Below, one piece after another: positions 8,333 to 15,423 of a stretch of 64,000 nt of DNA. The DNA comes from Haloarchaeobius sp. FL176 (lineage in GTDB: Archaea > Halobacteriota > Halobacteria > Halobacteriales > Natrialbaceae): assembly GCF_024609245.1 (NCBI RefSeq), contig NZ_JANJYH010000001.1, positions 310,001-374,000 of the forward strand, given 5' to 3'. How positions within the stretch are numbered: position 1 is the first letter of the stretch; the number at the start of each line of letters is the position of its first letter. The translations under genes and the position numbers were made by a program. The notes beneath the pieces were generated by a model, which saw only the letters and a program-made list of their open reading frames with translations, searched no databases and was not told the DNA's origin.

Positions 8333-9409
8333 ATGGAGTTCGACGGATACCTCGGGACGGACGACCGCGACTGGGAGACCACCGCCGACGGCACGCTGCG
8401 GGTTGCCATCGTCGGCCTCGGCTGGTGGTCGCGCGAACGCGTCCTGCCGGCGCTCGCGGACCTGGAGAACTGTGCTGCGACGGTCGGCGTCAGCGGTTCG
8501 TCGGCCAAGCGCGAGCAGGTCGTCGCCGACTGGCCGTCGGTCGAGCACGGCCTCTCCTACGACGAGTTCGCCGCGGGCGAGGCGGTCGGCGCCTACGACG
8601 CGGTGTACGTCTGCACGCCGAACGCGTTGCACCTGCCACACGTCGAGACGGCGGCCGAGTTCGGGAAAGCCGTCCTCTGCGAGAAGCCGATGGAGGCCTC
8701 GGTCGAGCGCGCGGAGCGACTCGTCGCGGCCTGCCAAGCGGAGGACGTACCGCTGATGGTCGGCTACCGGATGCAGACCGACCGTGCGGCGCGAGCGGTG
8801 CGCCGGCTGGTGCGCGAGGGCGTCGTCGGCGACCCGGTGACCGTCCACGCCCACATGTCACAGCCGATCGCCGAGATGTTCGACGACCCGTCGCACTGGC
8901 GGCTGGACCCCGACCTCGCGGGGGCCGGCGCGTCAGTCACCGACCTGGGCGTCTACCCCATCAACACCAGCCGGTTCGTGCTGGACGCGGACCCCGAGGC
9001 CGTGACGGCCTCGACGTGGTCCAGTGAGAGCGAATGGTTCGAGCGCGTTCCCGACGAGCGTGCGAGCTTCCAGCTCGCGTTCCCCGACGGCGTCACCGCG
9101 CTGTGTTCCGTCTCGCAGAACGCGTACAAGACGGCCGAGTTCCGCGTCGTCGGCACCGCCGGCGAGGTACGGATGCGCCCGGGGTTCTTCGGTGCCCAGG
9201 AGAACGAGCTGCTCCTCTCGACCCCGGTTGGCGAGACCAGCGTGACGTACGAGCCGGCCGACCAGATGCGCGAGCTGTTCTGCTTCTTCGCGGACCGCGT
9301 GCTGGCCGGGAAGACCATCCCAGCGGACGGCCAGCACGGTCTCGTCGATATGCATGTCGTGGAGGCAGTGTACGACGCGGCCGAGGACGAGACGCGTCGT
9401 AAGCTCTGA
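8333..9409 (+). CDS. gfo6: Gfo/Idh/MocA oxidoreductase, D-xylose 1-dehydrogenase type
   Basis: 358 residues. Rossmann fold near the N-terminus with VAIVGLGWWS (about 24-33), then the Gfo/Idh hallmark CEKPM near residue 117 with its catalytic Lys, and the conserved DLGVYPIN segment near 200 in the C-terminal sheet domain. It closely resembles haloarchaeal Gfo6, the NADP-dependent xylose dehydrogenase that opens the oxidative pentose pathway in Haloferax and Haloarcula. No other xylose genes are nearby, so the assignment rests on protein similarity from memory. It stands alone, divergent from the membrane zincin gene. Confidence 0.7.
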   Translation: MEFDGYLGTDDRDWETTADGTLRVAIVGLGWWSRERVLPALADLENCAATVGVSGSSAKREQVVADWPSVEHGLSYDEFAAGEAVGAYDAVYVCTPNALHLPHVETAAEFGKAVLCEKPMEASVERAERLVAACQAEDVPLMVGYRMQTDRAARAVRRLVREGVVGDPVTVHAHMSQPIAEMFDDPSHWRLDPDLAGAGASVTDLGVYPINTSRFVLDADPEAVTASTWSSESEWFERVPDERASFQLAFPDGVTALCSVSQNAYKTAEFRVVGTAGEVRMRPGFFGAQENELLLSTPVGETSVTYEPADQMRELFCFFADRVLAGKTIPADGQHGLVDMHVVEAVYDAAEDETRRKL

Positions 9410-9722
9410 GACGCGTATCGGAGCTGGGGAAGACGGTACCTAACGTGTAGCGGTGTACGACGAAGTGGGCGGCCGGGGAATGCTGTATCCGTGTCCCGAG
9501 GAACGTCGCCAGCGCACGGTCCCCGCCGGCGACCGACTGGTACGCCCGCCGTAGTCACTCCGGGAACGTCTCGTCCGTCTGGCGACCGAAACCGCGATAC
9601 TGCGCGACCACCGATGACAACATTCTGTTTCCTACTATCGTAGTAGTGGAGTAGAAACTATTAAGATAGTACACTGCATAGCTGGGAGTACACGAGCATC
9701 CGAGCCGCTCGATGGTTCACCA
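9410..9722. other. Intergenic region before tfb
   Basis: 313 bp with no coding frame I can support. The right third turns AT-rich and carries a TATA-like ACTATTAAGATAG around 9657-9669, about 55 nt before the TFB start, so tfb probably has a short untranslated leader. Nothing else stands out. Confidence 0.5.
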
Positions 9723-10757
9723 ATGTCCGAACCGAAACAGACGCTGAAGACGACCGAGAGTCGAACGCCGTCGCGCGACAGACGGCGTAGCAGAACGAGT
9801 GGCCAGAGTCGGGCCGAGAAGACCGAGCGCACGCAGGACGAGCGCCAGGTCTGCCCCGAGTGTGGTACTGATGCCATCACCGACGACGAGCACGGTGAGA
9901 CCGTCTGTGGCGACTGCGGAATGGTCCTCGAGGAGGACCTGGTCGACCACGGCCCCGAGTGGCGTGCGTTCGACAGCCGGGAGAAGAACCAGAAGTCGCG
10001 CGTCGGCGCGCCGACGACGCAGATGCTCCACGACAAGGGTCTCTCGTCGGTCATCGACTGGCAGAACAAGGACGCCTACGGCTCCGCGCTCTCCTCGCGC
10101 AAGCGTCAGAAGATGCAGCGCCTGCGCACCTGGGACGAGCGGTTCCGCGCCCAGAGCGCCCAGGACCGCAACCTCAAGCAGGCCCTCGGCGAGGTCACCC
10201 GGATGGCCAGCGCGCTCGACCTCCCGGACAACGTCCAGGAGACCGCGTCGGTCATCTATCGGCGTGCCCTCGAGGACGACCTCCTGCCCGGCCGCTCCAT
10301 CGAGGCGATGGCGACGGCCTCGCTGTACGCCGCCGCCAGACAGGCGAACGTGCCCCGGAGCCTCGACGAGTTCGCGCCGGTCAGCCGGGTCAACCGTCGG
10401 GAGTTCGCCCGCGCGTACCGGTACATCGTCAAGGAGCTCGACCTCGCGCTCGAACCCGCGGACCCGCTCGACTACCTGCCGCGGTTCTGCTCCGAGCTCT
10501 CGGTGCCCAACGAGCTGAAACTCCGCGCCGAGGAGCTGCTGGAGGCCGGCAAGCGCCAGAGCGTCCACAGCGGCAAATCGCCCGTCGGCCTCGCGGCGGC
10601 GGCCATCTACGCCGCCTCGCTGCTGACCGACGAGAAGCTCACCCAGCGCGAGATCGGCGAGGCCGCCGACGTGAGCGAGGTCACCATCCGGAACCGGTAC
10701 AAGGAGCTCCTCCAGGCGGACGAGGAGTTCCAGCAGACCCCCCAGGCGACGGCCTGA
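9723..10757 (+). CDS. tfb: Transcription initiation factor IIB (TFB)
   Basis: 344 residues, longer than minimal TFB because of a charged N-terminal extension of about 40 residues rich in Arg, Thr and Ser. The zinc ribbon follows (CPECGTDAI...VCGDCGMVLEE), then the B-finger region (GPEWRAFDSREKNQKSRVG) and two cyclin-like repeats (about 135-230 and 240-335), the second ending in the DNA-contacting helix VSEVTIRNRYKEL. It recruits RNA polymerase to TBP-bound promoters and reads the BRE. Haloarchaea carry several tfb genes used for different regulons; which paralog this is cannot be told here. The TrmB gene follows on the same strand about 100 bp later. Confidence 0.95.
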   Translation: MSEPKQTLKTTESRTPSRDRRRSRTSGQSRAEKTERTQDERQVCPECGTDAITDDEHGETVCGDCGMVLEEDLVDHGPEWRAFDSREKNQKSRVGAPTTQMLHDKGLSSVIDWQNKDAYGSALSSRKRQKMQRLRTWDERFRAQSAQDRNLKQALGEVTRMASALDLPDNVQETASVIYRRALEDDLLPGRSIEAMATASLYAAARQANVPRSLDEFAPVSRVNRREFARAYRYIVKELDLALEPADPLDYLPRFCSELSVPNELKLRAEELLEAGKRQSVHSGKSPVGLAAAAIYAASLLTDEKLTQREIGEAADVSEVTIRNRYKELLQADEEFQQTPQATA

Positions 10758-10860
10758 TGCGCCCGAACTGGCCAGTCCAGCGCGGGCACAGCAGCGACCG
10801 TCGCGAGGCCGAACGATTAAACGACTACCCACCGAACCAGAGCCAACGACCTGACCGAGA

Positions 10861-11688
10861 ATGACAGACACCGACGCGGGGTCGACCGACGACATCGTCG
10901 CTGAGACGGTCGAACTCCTCAAATCGTTCGAACTGACCGAGTACGAGGCGAAGTGCTTCGTCGCACTCGCCCGCATCGGACAGGGCACTGCCAAGGAGGC
11001 CAGCGAGGTCGCCGACGTGCCACAGGCGCGGGTGTACGACTGCATGGAGACGCTTCAGGACCGCGGTCTCGTCGACGTGCAGCAGTCGAAGCCACGCCAG
11101 TACCGCGGGAGCGACTCCGACGACGCACTCGACACCATCGAGCGGCGCGTCGACCGGAAGCTCGAACGCCTCCAGGAGCTACTCCCCCAGCTCCGTGAGG
11201 GTGAACGTGGCGACGGCGGCGGAGAGATATGGGTCACCGACGGGAGCGACGAGGTCGCCGAGCGGATGGCGACGCTCGTCGAGGCCACCGACGACGAGGT
11301 GATGCTCGCGGTCGCCGCCCCCGACCTCCTCACGGACGACCTGCTCGAGGCGCTCGCTGCCGCGACCGACGCCGGCGTCGACGTCACCGTCGGCTCCCCC
11401 GACGAGAACATCCGCGAGCGTGTCACGGAGCACGCCGCGGCCGCGACCGTCGTCGAGACGTGGACCTGGTGGGAGACGGTTCCCATCCGGAACGGCGCAG
11501 TGTCGAGTGTGTTGATGACCGACGGCGAGGCGCTGCTGGTGAGCGCGGACGCGCCGACAGAGCTCCCGAGCGTTCGCACGCATCGGGCCGTCTGGACCGA
11601 CAGCGGCGAGGCACCCCTCGTCGGGATGATGCGGCCGCTGCTCGCGAACGCGATTCGTGGCGAGATCGAGGGAACGGCCGCACTGTAG
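10861..11688 (+). CDS. TrmB-family transcriptional regulator
   Basis: 275 residues. The N-terminal winged helix (about 12-85) carries the TrmB signature LTEYEAKCFVAL ... ASEVADVPQARVYDCMETLQ, followed by a short coiled coil (ERRVDRKLERLQELLPQL, about 98-115) and a C-terminal PLD-like effector domain without the sugar-binding extension of large TrmB proteins. Short haloarchaeal relatives act as global repressors/activators, but the ligand is not evident. It follows tfb by about 100 bp and could be co-transcribed or have its own promoter (AACGATTAAACGAC near 10815). Confidence 0.88.
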   Translation: MTDTDAGSTDDIVAETVELLKSFELTEYEAKCFVALARIGQGTAKEASEVADVPQARVYDCMETLQDRGLVDVQQSKPRQYRGSDSDDALDTIERRVDRKLERLQELLPQLREGERGDGGGEIWVTDGSDEVAERMATLVEATDDEVMLAVAAPDLLTDDLLEALAAATDAGVDVTVGSPDENIRERVTEHAAAATVVETWTWWETVPIRNGAVSSVLMTDGEALLVSADAPTELPSVRTHRAVWTDSGEAPLVGMMRPLLANAIRGEIEGTAAL

Positions 11689-11714
11689 GAGGGCGACCGG
11701 GAGGGCCGTCCCGG

Positions 11715-12161
11715 TCAGTTCGCGGCGACCCGACGGAGGTTCTTCACCAGTTCCGGTCGCTGTTCGACGAGTACGTCGAGCAGCCGTCCGGCACGCTCAC
11801 GGTGGAAGTCGGCAGCGCGCAGCTCGCCGGCGTCGGCGTAGTGGCGGGCGACGCCGAACAGGCCGCTGACGAGCAACACGACGTCCGAGGCGTCGAAACG
11901 AGCGGTGAACTGGTCGTGGGGGAGCGCCTCCACACGAGCCGTCAGGGATTCGACGCGCGTCCTGACGGCATCGACAACGCAGGCGCCGGTGTCGGTTGTC
12001 CGGTCGGAGTCGTCGAGGTATCCGAGTGCGGAGCGGGCCGCGCGGAGGAGCTGTTCGTCCACGTCGACGGTGACGGTCTCCCCGGTGAGGGGTCGCGGCT
12101 CGAGCGACGGGGAGAGCCTCGCCGGGTCGTCTACCGTGCGGGTGCGGGAAGCGGGGGGCAT
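11715..12161 (-). CDS. Conserved haloarchaeal protein of unknown function
   Basis: About 148 residues from the ATG at 12161. An upstream in-frame ATG at 12197 is less likely because a TATA-like CCGTTATATG lies over it (about 12193-12202), which would place transcription start near 12172. The protein is mostly helical and soluble, with two segments: a DVDEQLLRAARSALGYLDDSD-type N-terminal half and a C-terminal half with FDASDVVLLVSGLFGVARHY and HRERAGRLLDVLVEQRPEL. I recognise no family. Gene is convergent with the TrmB regulator. Confidence 0.6.
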   Translation of the reverse strand: MPPASRTRTVDDPARLSPSLEPRPLTGETVTVDVDEQLLRAARSALGYLDDSDRTTDTGACVVDAVRTRVESLTARVEALPHDQFTARFDASDVVLLVSGLFGVARHYADAGELRAADFHRERAGRLLDVLVEQRPELVKNLRRVAAN

Positions 12162-12192
12162 AGGTCGGACGACTCGTACTCGTGCCGCCGAG

Positions 12193-12202
12193 AGCATATA
12201 AC
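12193..12202 (-). promoter_or_regulatory. TATA-like box deciding the start of the 11715-12161 gene
   Basis: On the minus strand CCGTTATATG centred near 12198. The same string (CCCGTTATATGATG) recurs before the small membrane protein gene at 13755-13997. In both cases it overlaps an upstream in-frame ATG, which argues that the next ATG is the real start. Confidence 0.45.
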
Positions 12203-12260
12203 GGCCAGACGGTTGGCGTGAGTTCGATTCGTTTCACCGTATCGGCGCAAAAAACCACGT

Positions 12261-12274
12261 TTTACTGCAGTAAA
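12261..12274. promoter_or_regulatory. Perfect 14-bp palindrome, candidate operator
   Basis: TTTACTGCAGTAAA is a perfect dyad in an AT-rich intergenic region. It lies about 60 bp upstream of the TATA-like box of the minus-strand gene and is followed on the plus strand by CTTTATG and TATATGTTTTATG (12281-12317), which could be promoter elements of the plus-strand gene at 12453. TACT...AGTA dyads resemble TrmB-type operators of haloarchaea, and a TrmB regulator is encoded 0.6 kb away; the link is inference. Confidence 0.4.
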
Positions 12275-12452
12275 CACACCCTTTATGAGCGGACGAGCGC
12301 CTGCTATATGTTTTATGCCGCCATCTCAGTCGGTGTAGTCGTCGGGCGGTCACCGCTTCGACGACCTCGTCGACAGCCCGCCCTTGCAGCAACACAACCC
12401 TCGCTTGAACCGGCCGTATCATTCATTGTTGCTCCTAGACACCGTTCACCCG

Positions 12453-12803
12453 ATGGGGCAGGAGTCGATATTCACGACCGAGTCGGTCGAACCGACGCAG
12501 CGAGACAGCGTCTTCGCGAGCACCCCGGACGCTGCCCACCGGGACCCCGAACGGGAGGGTGGACGCGACGTGAATCCGCTGCTCGACCAGCACGCGCCGT
12601 TCGACCGCCGGTTCGACGCCGCGACGACCGCCCTCGGGCTCGCACCGTCGACGCTCGACTTCGAGAGGCCGACCGTCACGCGGATGCGTATCGAGTCGGC
12701 CGCCGGCGAGGCGACGGGCGAGACCGAGGCCGTCGTCGAAGCCGCGCGCGAGTTTCTCGTCGGCGTGGTCGCCGAGCCGTCGGCCTATCCGCTGGAGCGC
12801 TGA
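12453..12803 (+). CDS. Small hypothetical protein
   Basis: 116 residues from the ATG at 12453 (MGQESIFTTES...). Codon use has the strong G/C third position of its neighbours. The protein is acidic, soluble, with a variable N-terminal half and a more ordered C-terminal half (TVTRMRIESAAGEATGETEAV). I recognise no domain. It ends 18 bp before the convergent cyclo-ligase gene. The frame could also open upstream at 12384, but that extension is basic and hydrophobic in an unlikely way. Confidence 0.45.
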   Translation: MGQESIFTTESVEPTQRDSVFASTPDAAHRDPEREGGRDVNPLLDQHAPFDRRFDAATTALGLAPSTLDFERPTVTRMRIESAAGEATGETEAVVEAAREFLVGVVAEPSAYPLER

Positions 12804-12821
12804 GCGTCGGGCGGCCGGAAC

Positions 12822-13535
12822 TCACCGTATCTCGTCCTGCAGCCGTTGTAGCACCGGTATCTCGTCGATCCGTTCCTCCGGGAGCGCCCGCCAGTCGATG
12901 CCGGACGGTCGTCGTCCGTCCCCGGCTGGTCGGACCGTCCGCTCGGGCGTCACGACCAGGTCCATGGGTACGTCGTGCTCGTCGTGTGGAAGGGCCTCGC
13001 CCCGGACCTGTCGCTCGTGGACGGTCGTCGCGACGGTGGTCCGGGCGTCGACGCGGTCGAACTCCGCCAGGACCCCGAACTCGAGGTCGCTGTAGCCCTC
13101 TCCTTTGCCGATCCGTGCGCCGTCTTCGGAGACCGCGACGCTCCCACTGACGACGAGGTCGACGTGCGGGAGTTCGTCGGGCCCGACCGCGACGCCGGCG
13201 TCGGCCAGCCCGCCCACCGTGGTCGCGTCGTCGATGTCCGTGACTGCTTCGGGGTCCAGCTCGACGAAGCACCGCTCGTCCCGGAGCCGCGGGACCGCGA
13301 CGTAGAGCGTCTTGCCCGCCCGGAGCGCCGCCCGACGGACCGGGAGCTGTGGCGCGTCCGGGTTCGCCTTCACGGTTCGGGCAGCCTGCCACTCGTCGCT
13401 CTCGGTCAGTCGGTCCGCCGCCGCGTCCGCGCCCGCGAAGTTCGGAATCCGGTCGTGCGGTGGGTACGGGAACCGTGCCGTCCCGCTCTCCTCGAGGTCG
13501 TCCCAGACCTGCTGGCGTATCTGCTCTTTCTCCAT
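12822..13535 (-). CDS. 5-formyltetrahydrofolate cyclo-ligase family protein
   Basis: 237 residues. An N-terminal helical part (MEKEQIRQQVWDDLEE) leads into the NagB/RpiA-like fold of 5-FTHF cyclo-ligases; the hallmark near the C-terminus is GKGEGYSDLE (about 145-154), equivalent to the GxGxGYYD motif. The Phe/Tyr pattern PYPPHDRIPNFAGA near residue 24 marks the archaeal/MTHFSD-like subgroup, whose members may not be true cyclo-ligases. Likely a folate or one-carbon repair enzyme; ATP use and substrate are unproven. Confidence 0.75.
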   Translation of the reverse strand: MEKEQIRQQVWDDLEESGTARFPYPPHDRIPNFAGADAAADRLTESDEWQAARTVKANPDAPQLPVRRAALRAGKTLYVAVPRLRDERCFVELDPEAVTDIDDATTVGGLADAGVAVGPDELPHVDLVVSGSVAVSEDGARIGKGEGYSDLEFGVLAEFDRVDARTTVATTVHERQVRGEALPHDEHDVPMDLVVTPERTVRPAGDGRRPSGIDWRALPEERIDEIPVLQRLQDEIR

Positions 13536-13754
13536 GGGCCCGGGGTTGGGGCCGTGACCTGAAAAGGACTCGCGGCCGCACTGCTGACTGCTGGTCGGAG
13601 TGAGTGTCTCCCGGTGGGGAGGCCGACGTAGTGGGGTGATGGAGGGAAACGGTGGTGCGGGTGGAAGCGGAGGCGAGGGGTGGGTGGTGGAGAGGCCGAG
13701 GTGGCAGGCAGGGAACGTGGTGTGGGTCGTTTCGGTGTGGGATGCCAGTGGACC

Positions 13755-13997
13755 TTACGCGCCTGCGGCGTCGTCGGCGGGGCCGTGGCCGTGACCGACG
13801 ACGAGCGCGAGCGTGTTCAGAGCCAGCAGGACGAGGAACGCACCCGCGCCGTTCGTGCTCCCGAGTCCCGACGCGAGCAGCGGCAGGTGGACGAACGGGA
13901 GGACGACTGCCAGCCAGAAGCTGCCCTTTCGAACGGGCGCGAGCAGTGACTGGGTGTCGATGCGTCGGTCGTGGGTGTCAGGGAGCGCGGTGGACAT
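13755..13997 (-). CDS. Small membrane protein, conserved in haloarchaea
   Basis: 80 residues from the ATG at 13997; an in-frame ATG at 14042 would add 15 residues but overlaps a TATA-like GTTATATG box (about 14040-14046), so the shorter form is preferred. Two hydrophobic helices are visible: FWLAVVLPFVHLPLLASGL and AGAFLVLLALNTLALVVGHG, after a basic/acidic cytosolic N-terminus. The C-terminus is short and acidic. No functional motif; the gene stands alone between the cyclo-ligase and the aldo/keto reductase. Confidence 0.6.
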   Translation of the reverse strand: MSTALPDTHDRRIDTQSLLAPVRKGSFWLAVVLPFVHLPLLASGLGSTNGAGAFLVLLALNTLALVVGHGHGPADDAAGA

Positions 13998-14120
13998 CAG
14001 GGGCACCTCGTCGGCATCAACGCCTTGAACGGACACCATCATATAACGGGTCGAGCGTTCGGGTTATTTCCCCGCGTTTTACCACCTGTTAGTTCGTTTT
14101 GCCGTTCTTCTTGACCTTTC

Positions 14121-14151
14121 GAGAGACGTTTAGAAGTTTTACAAGTCTCTC
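14121..14151. repeat. 7-bp inverted repeat flanking an AT-rich core
   Basis: GAGAGAC (14121-14127) and GTCTCTC (14145-14151) flank a 17-bp AT-rich core that includes TTTAGAAGTTTTA. It lies about 170 bp upstream of the aldo/keto reductase start, ahead of that gene's own TATA box. A nearby perfect 10-bp palindrome CACAATTGTG sits at 14177-14186. Either could bind a regulator; no direct evidence. Confidence 0.35.
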
Positions 14152-14293
14152 TGGGAGCGTTATTTGCATCTATTGCCACAATTGTGTACGAATCCGGACA
14201 ACTGCTCCGCCCCGCGCCTGCCGGTCTCGAACGAGTCGTTCGACCGGCTCGAGCGGCGGCGCGCGCGGCGAACGGTTTACCGGGGCTTCCGAA

Positions 14294-14299
14294 TTTATA
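14294..14299 (+). promoter_or_regulatory. TATA box of the aldo/keto reductase gene
   Basis: TTTATA lies 25-30 nt before the ATG at 14324, which fits a leaderless message and fixes the start against longer upstream frames. Confidence 0.55.
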
Positions 14300-14323
14300 C
14301 GTCCGGCCGCGCAACCAGCAGCT

Positions 14324-15313
14324 ATGGAACTAGACTACGTTCCGCTCGGACGGACGGGCACGATGGTCAGCGAACTCGCCTTCGGCACCTGGCGCTTCGG
14401 CCGCGAGACGGAGGCCGGCGTCGAGATCGGCGAGAACCGGGCCTACGAACTCCTCGACGCCTACGAGTCTCACGGCGGTCGCTTCATCGACACTGCGGAC
14501 GTCTACGGCGGCGGCGACAGCGAGACGTGGATCGGCAACTGGCTCGCCGACCGCGACCGCGAGGACTACGTCATCGCCTCGAAGATCTACTGGCCGACAC
14601 GCGAGGAGGACCCGAACGGCCGCGGGCTCTCGCGCAAGCACCTCCGCCGACAGATCGACCTGCTGCTCGAGCGCCTCGGGACGGACTACGTGGACCTGCT
14701 GTACATCCACCGATGGGACGACGACACGCCCGCCGAAGAGTTCATGCGGACCCTCGACGGGTTCGTCGAGGACGGGAAGGTGAACTACCTCGGCGCGTCC
14801 ACGCTGTACCCGAACGCCTGGAAGGTCGCGAAGGCGAACGAGCTGGCCGAACGCAAGGGCTACGAGCCGTTCACCGTCACGCAGCCGCGGTACAACCTCG
14901 CCGACCGCGAGGTCGAGGCGAACTACCTCGACATGTGCGCGGACTACGAGCTCGGCCTCTGTCCGTGGAGCCCGCTCGCCCAGGGCTTCCTCACCGGGAA
15001 GTACACGCGAGAGGACCAGACACCGGAGAACTCGAAGGTCGCAGCGGAGGACCGCTTCCGCGAGAACTACCTCACCGACGAGAACTTCGACCTGCTCGAC
15101 GAACTCCACGCGGTCGCCGACGAGGTCGGCGGCTCGCCCGCACAGACCGCCATCGCGTGGCTCCAGCACCACGACCGCGTCTCCGTCCCACTCCTCGGCG
15201 CGCGCACCGTCGAGCAGCTCGAGGAGAACCTCGGTGCCGCCGCCATCGACCTCTCCCAGGAGCAGTTCGAACGGCTCGCCGACGCGAAGGAACAGCCGCT
15301 GGGGAACCTCTGA
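14324..15313 (+). CDS. Aldo/keto reductase
   Basis: 329 residues forming an (alpha/beta)8 NADPH-dependent reductase. The catalytic tetrad is visible: Asp near 50 in FIDTADVYGGG, Tyr54, Lys in IASKIYW, and His in LLYIHRWDD. The C-terminal cofactor-binding region is VSVPLLGARTVEQLEENL. It belongs to the YajO/Tas-like or Kv-beta-like AKR branch; substrates are probably carbonyls or sugar derivatives. The start at 14324 follows a TATA box at leaderless spacing, although the frame is open far upstream. A single-gene transcript, followed by a histidine kinase gene with its own promoter-like ACTTTATCC near 15382. Confidence 0.9.
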   Translation: MELDYVPLGRTGTMVSELAFGTWRFGRETEAGVEIGENRAYELLDAYESHGGRFIDTADVYGGGDSETWIGNWLADRDREDYVIASKIYWPTREEDPNGRGLSRKHLRRQIDLLLERLGTDYVDLLYIHRWDDDTPAEEFMRTLDGFVEDGKVNYLGASTLYPNAWKVAKANELAERKGYEPFTVTQPRYNLADREVEANYLDMCADYELGLCPWSPLAQGFLTGKYTREDQTPENSKVAAEDRFRENYLTDENFDLLDELHAVADEVGGSPAQTAIAWLQHHDRVSVPLLGARTVEQLEENLGAAAIDLSQEQFERLADAKEQPLGNL

Positions 15314-15423
15314 CGGTCGCCGTCTCGAGCGCCGAGGAAGTGACTGAGTGAGTGAGCCGGCGGCGTCACGAGGGCCGTCAACACTTTATCCCGGTTATGG
15401 TTCGATAACAGTAGTAACAGCTG

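Noticed and set aside
13536-13754. Open frames in a G-rich stretch between the cyclo-ligase and the small membrane protein gene
   Set aside because: Translations are Gly/Trp/Arg-rich with no codon bias or homology pattern; the strand asymmetry is probably intergenic drift.
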